Positions 1 to 4,956 of a stretch of DNA of 5,658 nt are shown one piece after another. The notes under the pieces are model-generated. The model was not told where the DNA came from, did not search any database, and saw only the letters and a list, made by a program, of their open reading frames with translations. Origin of the DNA: Deltaproteobacteria bacterium (GTDB lineage Bacteria > Desulfobacterota > GWC2-55-46). Positions within the stretch are counted from its first letter, which is position 1. The number at the start of each line of letters is the position of its first letter. The DNA is taken from assembly GCA_030646655.1 (NCBI GenBank), contig JAUSLB010000146.1:1-5658 (forward strand). The letters run 5' to 3'. Made by a program: the position numbers and the translations under genes.

Positions 1-681
1 TCAACGCTTTTAAAGGTCCTCGACGGGCTCATCTTCCCTACCGCCGGAAGGGCCTTGTTCATGGGCGGGGAGCTTAAGGAAGAGGGCTTAAGGGGCGGTT
101 TTCTTAAGTGCTTCAGGGAAAGGGTCGGCTTCGTATTCTCAGAGCCGGACGTGCAGCTCTTCTGCCCGACCGTCTTCGACGAGGTGGCCTTCGGGCCTCT
201 CCAGCTCGAGGTGGCGAAGGAAGAGGTCAAAGGCAGGGTAGAGGGCTTATTAAAGATGCTCGGGCTTTCGGCGTTGAGGGACAGGCCGCCTTATACGCTG
301 TCCACGGGCGAGAAGAAAAAGGTGGCGATAGCCTCGGTGCTCTCGATAAACCCCGACGTGCTGCTCCTCGATGAGCCGACAAACGGGCTCGACCCGAGGA
401 CACAGGTCTGGCTGTTCGAGATAATGCAGGGGCTGAAGGGGTTAAAGAAGACCTTCATAATGGCGACGCACGACCTAAGCCTCATAGAGGACTTCGCGGA
501 GCGGGTGATACTTATCGATGAGTCCCACGGCGTAGCGGCCGACGGGGAGGCCTTAAAGGTGCTGAGGGATAAGGACCTGCTCCTCAGGACGAACATAATA
601 CACGAGCATACGCACAGGCACGGAGAAGTGACCCACATTCACAGCCATGGGCCGTACTCGACCCATGACGAGCACGAGTAA
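1..681 (+). CDS. cbiO: CbiO-type ATP-binding subunit of a cobalt/nickel ECF importer (5' end missing)
   Basis: ATPase of an energy-coupling-factor type importer, most likely for Co2+ or Ni2+, acting on the cytoplasmic face of the inner membrane. The frame is open from base 1 and begins with the Ser-Thr that ends a Walker A motif, so roughly the first 40 residues lie upstream. In the 226 visible residues I see the Q-loop region (VGFVFSEPDVQLF, about 42-54), the signature LSTGEKKK (about 100-107), Walker B LLLDEPTNGLD (about 121-131) and the switch His in MATHD (His157). The PDVQLF...VAFGP block is typical of CbiO/EcfA proteins. The last 26 residues contain nine His, which points to a transition-metal substrate. 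Odd points: the Q-loop Gln is Ser and the signature Gln is Glu. The stop is 37 bases before the porin start. Its membrane partners (CbiM/N/Q) are presumably upstream. Family is firm; cobalt versus nickel is inferred from the neighbouring cobalamin genes. Confidence 0.93.
   Translation, partial: STLLKVLDGLIFPTAGRALFMGGELKEEGLRGGFLKCFRERVGFVFSEPDVQLFCPTVFDEVAFGPLQLEVAKEEVKGRVEGLLKMLGLSALRDRPPYTLSTGEKKKVAIASVLSINPDVLLLDEPTNGLDPRTQVWLFEIMQGLKGLKKTFIMATHDLSLIEDFAERVILIDESHGVAADGEALKVLRDKDLLLRTNIIHEHTHRHGEVTHIHSHGPYSTHDEHE
601..678 (+). other. Histidine-rich C-terminal tail of CbiO
   Basis: The last 26 codons of cbiO contain nine His residues in alternating patterns such as HEHTHRH and HIHSH, with acidic residues at the end. 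It lies beyond the ATPase core. Such tails on metal-importer proteins are usually read as Ni2+/Co2+ binding or storage elements; that role is inferred here, not shown. Confidence 0.75.
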
Positions 682-702
682 GGGAATGAAAAAACAAACC
701 AC

Positions 703-708
703 GGAGGG
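703..708 (+). promoter_or_regulatory. Ribosome binding site deciding the porin start
   Basis: GGAGGG lies 10 bases before the ATG at 719. It favours that ATG over the in-frame upstream candidates at 647 (inside cbiO) and 686, and the ATG at 719 places a clean signal peptide at the N-terminus. Confidence 0.7.
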
Positions 709-718
709 CGAAAAGCAG

Positions 719-2002
719 ATGAAGAAGCTGTTGAGTTCGGTCTTATGCTTGTTGTTCGTGTTTTTGTGTCAGGCCTCTTTTGCGGCAGACGAGAAAAAGG
801 AGATAGATGAGCTTAAGTCAAGGCTCGATGTGCTGGAAAACAGGGTAAAGGACGCCGAGGTCGTCGACGAGCTCGGCCACAAGCTCCACCCGATACACAG
901 CCTCTACGGGCTTAAGATAAGCGGCAGCCTGACCGTGTCGGCCCACGGCGTAAACCATATCAAAGGCGACGCAAAGCAGAAAGGGGCGGCGACTATCTCG
1001 GCGGATATAACGATAGAATCCCCTGTGGGCAGGGACGGAAGGGCGGTGGTCGTCCTCGATTACGAGCAGGGCGCCGGGATCCAGAACCTTCCGGCGTTTT
1101 TTACGGGCCCGAACGGCAACCCGACAGGGTATAACGCCGACATAGAGTCCTTTGACGACAACAGCGTCCACTTGACGCAGGTCTACTACGAGCACAACAT
1201 CACCCCGAGCCTCGCGGCCTCAGTGGGAAAGCTCGACATAACCGGGTATTTCGACGCGAACGACTTTGCGAACAACGAGAGGACCCAGTTCCTCGCGACC
1301 ATCTTCGTCAATAACCCGGCGATAGAGTTCGGCGGGAGCGCGGACTTCTACGGCCCCGGCGTAAGGGTCACATGGTTCCCGGTAGAAAATATCGACATAA
1401 GCCTCGGCGCGTTCGAGGGCGACGGGGACTTTACGGACACCTTCGATAAGCCGTTCTTGATGGCGGAACTGAATTTTAATTTTAAACCCCTTGACAAAAA
1501 CGGCAATTACAGGTTTTATTATTGGGACAGGCAGGGCAGGCCGGATGTGACGAATACCGCCAACCCCAATGACCCGGAGCTTGCGAGGGCCGAGAACAAG
1601 GGCTTCGGCTTTAGCATAGACCAGTCCATAACCGATACGGTCGGGGTCTGGCTTAGGGCCGGAGCGCAGAGGGAGAAGGTCGCCCAGTTCGACAGGCATA
1701 TAAGCGGCGGGCTAAGCATTACAGGGGAGTCCTACGGCAGGGCCAACGACTCGATAGGTCTCGCGTACGGCGCTACCTTCATGGGCAAGGACTACAAGGA
1801 CTTTAAGGAGACCTCAAGCCCTGGCTTCAAGGCAGGCACAGAGCATTACACGGAGCTTTATTACAGCTACGCGATCTCCCATGCGGAGCCTGACAGGGGC
1901 TTCCATATCACTCCTGACTTGCAGTATGTGGTCAACCCCGGCGGGGACAAGGACGCGAGCAAGCTATTAATCTACGGCATAAGGCTTCAGGCTTTCTTTT
2001 AA
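719..2002 (+). CDS. OprB-like outer-membrane porin with N-terminal coiled coil
   Basis: Predicted 427-residue outer-membrane beta-barrel. Residues 1-22 form a Sec signal peptide: Lys-Lys, a hydrophobic core, then ASFA before the cut; no proper lipobox surrounds Cys17. The mature start (about 24-52) is a short coiled coil with regular a/d positions Ile29, Leu32, Leu36, Leu39, Val43, a feature seen in porins that anchor to or span toward the cell wall. The remainder has alternating polar/hydrophobic strands rich in Gly, Tyr and Phe. The C-terminal part (ELYYSY at about 379, TPDLQY at about 398, NPGGD at about 406) matches the conserved end of the OprB carbohydrate-selective porin family, and the final Phe is a standard barrel-assembly signal. 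OprB members pass sugars, but related proteins serve other small solutes. Its place between a metal importer ATPase and cbtB suggests cobalt/nickel entry, which is inference only. The start at 719 is chosen from the ribosome site and signal peptide; a longer form from 647 would overlap cbiO. Confidence 0.85.
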   Translation: MKKLLSSVLCLLFVFLCQASFAADEKKEIDELKSRLDVLENRVKDAEVVDELGHKLHPIHSLYGLKISGSLTVSAHGVNHIKGDAKQKGAATISADITIESPVGRDGRAVVVLDYEQGAGIQNLPAFFTGPNGNPTGYNADIESFDDNSVHLTQVYYEHNITPSLAASVGKLDITGYFDANDFANNERTQFLATIFVNNPAIEFGGSADFYGPGVRVTWFPVENIDISLGAFEGDGDFTDTFDKPFLMAELNFNFKPLDKNGNYRFYYWDRQGRPDVTNTANPNDPELARAENKGFGFSIDQSITDTVGVWLRAGAQREKVAQFDRHISGGLSITGESYGRANDSIGLAYGATFMGKDYKDFKETSSPGFKAGTEHYTELYYSYAISHAEPDRGFHITPDLQYVVNPGGDKDASKLLIYGIRLQAFF

Positions 2003-2013
2003 GAAAAAATATA

Positions 2014-2020
2014 GAGGAGG
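2014..2020 (+). promoter_or_regulatory. Strong ribosome binding site for cbtB
   Basis: GAGGAGG sits six bases before the ATG at 2027, the best Shine-Dalgarno match in the window. It supports translation of the short reading frame that follows. Confidence 0.75.
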
Positions 2021-2026
2021 GTTCTA

Positions 2027-2200
2027 ATGGAAAGGATACTCGATAGCGCCGGGATAAAAGGGGCGGCCTTAACAGCCCTCGTCCTCGTTGCCGTGACATT
2101 CTCTATCGTCCTTATCGCGTACGGGATGGATGGAATCGCGCCCGGGGTGCATGACGCGTTCCACGACTTCAGGCACGCGATAGGCATGGGCTGCCATTAA
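2027..2200 (+). CDS. cbtB: CbtB-type cobalt transporter subunit, small one-TM protein
   Basis: A 57-residue protein easily missed because of its size. Residues about 13-33 form one hydrophobic membrane helix, followed by a short loop and the C-terminal motif HDAFHDFRHAIGMGCH (42-57), with four His and one Cys. This layout, one helix followed by an H...HDxRHxxGxxCH tail ending at the last residue, is that of the CbtB family. CbtB and CbtA were proposed as a cobalt transporter because they occur beside cobalamin genes or under cobalamin riboswitches. The tail probably binds the metal; its side of the membrane is not evident from the sequence. A strong GAGGAGG ribosome site precedes it, 24 bases separate it from the porin and 13 from the next membrane gene. 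Transport activity has been inferred for the family mainly from context. The identification is strong on motif and neighbourhood. Confidence 0.88.
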   Translation: MERILDSAGIKGAALTALVLVAVTFSIVLIAYGMDGIAPGVHDAFHDFRHAIGMGCH

Positions 2201-2213
2201 CACCCTCTAAGTA

Positions 2214-2630
2214 ATGGAAAGATATTTAAGGAACTCGGTTGCCGCAGGCGCCATATCCGGCATTATCTGGGGATGGCTGGCGCTTGCGGTAAACTCGTTT
2301 ACAGGGGTATTCCCTCTTGAGGCGGGTTTTTTAAGGGCGATTGCCTCATTTACGATCGGGGGGGCTGTCTTCGGGGTGGCTTCAGCAGGGTTCCTCTTCG
2401 CGGCTTCTCCGTTTATCCCTTTTAGAAGCGTTGTCTTAAAGGCGATTATCGTTTCCACCTCCATCTGGATAGCGCTCAGGGCAGGGGGGGCGGCCCTTTC
2501 AGGCATGGAGCCGATGAGGTACCATTTCACAGCGCCCGAGGCCGTGCAGGGGCTGATATTATCAGCCCTCCTCGGGGCGATTATCGGGGTTTTTTGGAAG
2601 AAAGGCCTTAAGGAGAGCGTTGAGGCCTAA
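2214..2630 (+). CDS. Four-TM inner-membrane protein of unknown family, in the CbtA position
   Basis: A 138-residue protein that I do not recognise. It is strongly hydrophobic, with four probable membrane helices at about 7-28, 41-65, 73-95 and 109-128. The first two are rich in small residues (AAGAISG, IGGAVFG) suited to helix packing. The loop before helix 4 (GMEPMRYHFTAPE) holds most of the polar residues, including His104 and Glu109, and the C-terminus is charged. It directly follows cbtB, where CbtA is usually encoded, and overlaps cbiD by 11 bases, so it belongs to the same unit. It is shorter than usual CbtA proteins (about 200-250 residues, five or six helices) and I do not see their conserved acidic/His pattern. 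A membrane partner of CbtB is therefore a positional guess. The start codon has only a weak ribosome site, suggesting coupling to cbtB. Two runs of seven G lie inside the gene. Confidence 0.75.
   Translation: MERYLRNSVAAGAISGIIWGWLALAVNSFTGVFPLEAGFLRAIASFTIGGAVFGVASAGFLFAASPFIPFRSVVLKAIIVSTSIWIALRAGGAALSGMEPMRYHFTAPEAVQGLILSALLGAIIGVFWKKGLKESVEA
2610..2615 (+). promoter_or_regulatory. Ribosome binding site supporting a TTG start for cbiD
   Basis: AAGGAG lies four bases before the TTG at 2620, inside the end of the preceding membrane-protein gene. No in-frame ATG or GTG lies between this site and the conserved RRGFTTGTCAAA block at residues 8-19, so TTG is the reasonable start. Confidence 0.6.
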
Positions 2631-3711
2631 TAAGGGACTCAGAAGAGGATTCACAACGGGGACATGTGCCGCTGCCGGTTCAAAGGCAGCGGCACTGCCG
2701 CTTTTTGGGGCAGGCTTATCCCGAAAAGGAGCTGTTGATGTGACGCTCCCATCGGGTAAAACCCTTAAGATAAAGGTCAGATCCGTAAAGGTATCGGGCA
2801 ATAAGGCTCGGGCTGTTGTAATAAAGGACGCTGGAGACGACCCTGACGTCACAAACGGGGCGGAGATAATCTCAGAGGTAGTGTATAAGGGGGAGAATAA
2901 GAAAAGGCCGAAGATAATCATCAAAGGCGGCGAGGGCGTGGGGGTAGTTACAAAGCCGGGGCTTAAAATAAAGCCCGGAAGGCCCGCCATAAACCCCGTC
3001 CCCTTAAAGATGATAAGGAGGGCGGTGCTTGAGGCGGCTAAGGAGGCGGGCGTCATACCCTCCGTAGAAGTGACCATTTCCGTGCCCAAAGGCAGGGAGC
3101 TTGCCAAAAAGACTATGAACCAGCGCTTAGGGATTATCGGGGGGATTTCCATACTCGGCACAAGCGGGATAGTGGAGCCTATGTCGCTAAAGGCATACAC
3201 GCACTCGATATCCTGCGGGGTCGATGTGGCGACGGCGCAGGGGTGCGAAGAGGTGGTATTCTCTACGGGGAGATCGAGCGAGAAGGTCGTTGAGAAGTTT
3301 TTAAAACTCCCTGAGGCGGCATACATACTTACGGGCGACCACATGGGCTTTGCGATAAGGGACTCGGCCAAGAGGACGCTTAAAAGGATAACGATAGCTG
3401 GCCAGTTCGGGAAGTTCACGAAGCTGGCTTCAGGGCATTTTGAGACGCACTGCGAGGACTCGAGCGTTGAGTTCGGCTTTCTGGCCGGGCTTTGCGAAAG
3501 ATACGGTTCAGGCGAAGAGGTTGTAAAAAGGGTAAAGAGAGCGAATACCGCGAGGGAGGTATTTTATCTGTTGAAAGGCTTCAGGCTTGAGGGTATCCTG
3601 AAGGAGGTATGCGGGATGGTAAAGAGGAACTCTTCGGCCCTTATAAATAAGGCGTTCAAGGTAAGGACGATACTTGTCGGATACGATAACGAAGTAGTCT
3701 GCATCCGCTGA
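2620..3711 (+). CDS. cbiD: Cobalt-precorrin-5B (C1)-methyltransferase CbiD
   Basis: Transfers a methyl group from S-adenosylmethionine to C1 of the corrin ring in the anaerobic (cobalt-early) cobalamin route, acting in the cytosol after ring contraction and removal of the C2 fragment by CbiG. The 363 residues match the usual CbiD length (about 360-380). Visible family blocks are RRGFTTGTCAAA (8-19), KDAGDDPDVTNG (69-80), KGGEGVGVVTKPGL (102-115), INPVPLKMI (124-132) and LGIIGGISILGTSGIVEP (170-187), followed by the GDHMGFAIRD and GKFTKLASGHFETH blocks. CbiD is unrelated to the CbiE/CbiL methylase fold. Translation starts at TTG 2620, overlapping the previous gene by 11 bases; five bases separate its stop from the cbiE start. 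The frame is complete with no unusual residue noticed. Identification is firm. Confidence 0.97.
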   Translation: MRPNKGLRRGFTTGTCAAAGSKAAALPLFGAGLSRKGAVDVTLPSGKTLKIKVRSVKVSGNKARAVVIKDAGDDPDVTNGAEIISEVVYKGENKKRPKIIIKGGEGVGVVTKPGLKIKPGRPAINPVPLKMIRRAVLEAAKEAGVIPSVEVTISVPKGRELAKKTMNQRLGIIGGISILGTSGIVEPMSLKAYTHSISCGVDVATAQGCEEVVFSTGRSSEKVVEKFLKLPEAAYILTGDHMGFAIRDSAKRTLKRITIAGQFGKFTKLASGHFETHCEDSSVEFGFLAGLCERYGSGEEVVKRVKRANTAREVFYLLKGFRLEGILKEVCGMVKRNSSALINKAFKVRTILVGYDNEVVCIR

Positions 3712-3716
3712 TAATT

Positions 3717-4832
3717 ATGATCCATGTAATAGGCATAGGGCTTGAGGGAAGGAAGAGCCTTTTAAAAAGGCCGCTTGAGATAATAGAAAAGGCGGCACTC
3801 CTCGTGGGCGGGAAAAGGCACTTAGACGCGTTCCCTGATGTTAAGGCGCGCAAAGTCGCCATAGGCTCAAGCCTTGAAGAGGCGGCCACGGCGATTAGAG
3901 AAGGCGGGAAAAAGGGGGCAGTGGCGGTTCTCGCAACAGGCGACCCTCTTCTCTTCGGCATAGCCTCGTTCATTATTAAAAAATTCGGCAAGAAAAATGT
4001 CGAGGTCATCCCGAACGTCAGCACTGTTCAGGAGGCTTTCGCGAGGATAAAGGAGGACTTAAACGGGGTCAAGGTCTTAAGCGCGCACGGCAGGGATAAA
4101 AGTCTCGGAGAGCTTTGCTCCGAGGTAGCCCTCCTTGAGAAGGCCGCGATATTCACAGACCCCTTCACCTCGCCCTCGAAAATAGCCCGGGCGCTTATAA
4201 ATAAGGGGATGACCGGCTACAATGCGTTCGTATGCGAATCTCTCGGAAGTAAAAAGGAAAGGATAATAAGGGGCAGCCTCTCGACCCTCGCGGCCAAAAA
4301 GTCGTTCGGGCCGCTAAATATTATGATACTCATTAAGGGTAAAAAGCCCCTTAAGCCCGCCATCAAAGGAAAGGGAAAGGGAAAGGGAAAGTTCGGGATA
4401 CAGGACGCCCTGTTCAGCCATTCTTCGGGGATGATCACAAAAGAGGAGTTCCGGGTCATTTCATTATCAAAGATGAGATTAAATAAGGGTGATACTGTCT
4501 GGGATATAGGCTCAGGGTGCGGGTCAGTGGCCATAGAGGCGGCGCTCGTTACATCAGGCAGGGTTTATGCCGTCGAGAAAAATAGAAGAAGGACGCTTGA
4601 CATAAAAAAGAACAAGAAGGGCTTCGGCGCTGAGGGCGTTGAAGTGATAGAGGGTGTCGCCCCCGGGTGCCTTAAAAAGCTCCCAAGCCCGGACGCGGTA
4701 TTCGTGGGCGGAGGCGGGGCCGGGGTCCCGGCTATCCTTTCCTATTCCTCAAGGAGGGTCAAGGCCGGAGGGCTGATTGTGGTGAACGCGGTCACTATAG
4801 AGACAGCGCACGCCGCTTTTGATTTTTTTTAA
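3717..4832 (+). CDS. cbiET: CbiE-CbiT fusion: cobalt-precorrin-7 C5-methyltransferase / cobalt-precorrin-6B C15-methyltransferase (decarboxylating), frame cut short
   Basis: Bifunctional corrin-ring enzyme (CobL-like). Residues 1 to about 207 are CbiE, with the tetrapyrrole methylase fold: VIGIGLEG (4-11), VGGKRHL (30-36), LATGDPLLFG (72-81), VIPNVSTVQEAFAR (97-110), TDPFTSPSKIARAL (147-160). A basic linker of alternating Lys-Gly (217-225) leads to CbiT from about 227, with SHSSGMITKEEFR (234-246), the SAM-binding loop DIGSGCGS (263-270) and VFVGGGGAG (328-336). CbiE methylates C5; CbiT methylates C15 and removes the C12 acetate carboxyl. As written the frame ends after 371 residues at TAA 4830-4832, inside a T8/A5 run, and lacks the last CbiT strands. 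Those 41 residues continue in the +1 frame from 4831; joined, the protein would be 412 residues, the normal size for the fusion. Both active regions are complete in the visible part. No clear ribosome site precedes the ATG, so translation is probably coupled to cbiD. Confidence 0.93.
   Translation: MIHVIGIGLEGRKSLLKRPLEIIEKAALLVGGKRHLDAFPDVKARKVAIGSSLEEAATAIREGGKKGAVAVLATGDPLLFGIASFIIKKFGKKNVEVIPNVSTVQEAFARIKEDLNGVKVLSAHGRDKSLGELCSEVALLEKAAIFTDPFTSPSKIARALINKGMTGYNAFVCESLGSKKERIIRGSLSTLAAKKSFGPLNIMILIKGKKPLKPAIKGKGKGKGKFGIQDALFSHSSGMITKEEFRVISLSKMRLNKGDTVWDIGSGCGSVAIEAALVTSGRVYAVEKNRRRTLDIKKNKKGFGAEGVEVIEGVAPGCLKKLPSPDAVFVGGGGAGVPAILSYSSRRVKAGGLIVVNAVTIETAHAAFDFF
4365..4391 (+). repeat. Hexanucleotide tandem repeat encoding a (Lys-Gly) linker
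   Basis: About four and a half copies of a six-base unit close to AAGGGA (the first copy differs by one base) encode K-G-K-G-K-G-K-G-K, residues 217-225 of the CbiE-CbiT fusion. It lies exactly between the two enzyme domains. As the unit is six bases, copy-number changes would alter linker length by two residues without shifting the frame. Confidence 0.85.
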
Positions 4833-4835
4833 AAA
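4823..4835 (+). other. Homopolymer frameshift site (T8 then A5) in the cbiT part
   Basis: Eight T followed by five A. In the CbiE frame the run gives GAT TTT TTT TAA and a stop. Omitting one T (or slipping back by two) gives GAT TTT TTT AAA AAG and continues into the missing CbiT C-terminus. A one-base shift in the other direction reaches a stop about 40 bases downstream and gives no CbiT-like sequence. The site is either a sequence error, a mutation, or a slippage site. Confidence 0.85.
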
Positions 4836-4956
4836 GAAGGGCTGGGAGAGGGAGCTTGTGCAGGTAAATCTTTCGAAGGCCAAGTGCGTCGGGGAGCTAA
4901 GCCTCCTTTCAGCTAATAACCCGGTATTCATAATCTCAGGGACTAAACCGCAATGA
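4831..4956 (+). pseudogene. cbiT: Out-of-frame C-terminal part of CbiT (continuation of cbiET)
   Basis: Forty-one codons plus TGA in the +1 frame relative to the upstream cbiET. The translation, KKKGWERELVQVNL at the start and ANNPVFIISGTKPQ at the end, is what the end of CbiT/CobL normally looks like: a strand ending in ELVQVNLSKA, a VGELSLLSANNPVFIISG segment and a short tail. It has no start codon of its own near the beginning and is therefore the displaced end of the preceding gene, not a separate gene. The TGA overlaps the cbiL ATG as ATGA, which shows this frame was translated in the recent past or still is. No stop or further damage interrupts it. It is listed as a broken part, but it could be a normal part of the gene if the T-run is miscounted or recoded. 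Confidence 0.88.

Noticed and set aside
647..718. Upstream extension of the porin frame, overlapping the end of cbiO.
   Set aside because: The extension would place 24 polar residues before the signal peptide. The ATG at 719 has a ribosome site and begins directly with the signal peptide.
682..718. Possible cobalamin riboswitch or promoter between cbiO and the porin.
   Set aside because: The 37-base gap is far too short for the riboswitch and shows no conserved B12-box-like element or convincing -35/-10 pair.
719..784. Porin as a lipoprotein, because Cys17 lies near the end of the signal peptide.
   Set aside because: The residues before Cys17 (VFL) do not form a lipobox, while ASFA at 19-22 is a good signal peptidase I site.
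1981..2026. Possible terminator after the porin: GGCTT repeats followed by T-rich sequence.
   Set aside because: The GGCTT copies are direct repeats inside codons, not a stable hairpin, and the T run precedes the stop codon.
2026..2224. Shared opening TAATGGAAAG and MER-I/Y-L start of cbtB and the four-TM gene, suggesting duplication.
   Set aside because: The match is about ten bases and the proteins differ thereafter, so common descent cannot be supported.
2562..3419. A 285-codon open frame on the minus strand opposite cbiD.
   Set aside because: It is a shadow of cbiD: the plus strand encodes a complete CbiD with all family blocks, and the minus-strand product is a low-complexity Ser/Pro/Leu sequence with no recognisable motif.
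3640..4206. A 13-base sequence CTTATAAATAAGG occurring at about 3640 and again at about 4194, with internal symmetry.
   Set aside because: Both copies encode LINK in unrelated proteins (CbiD and CbiE) with the same preferred codons. This is most simply coincidence, and the stem would be only five base pairs.
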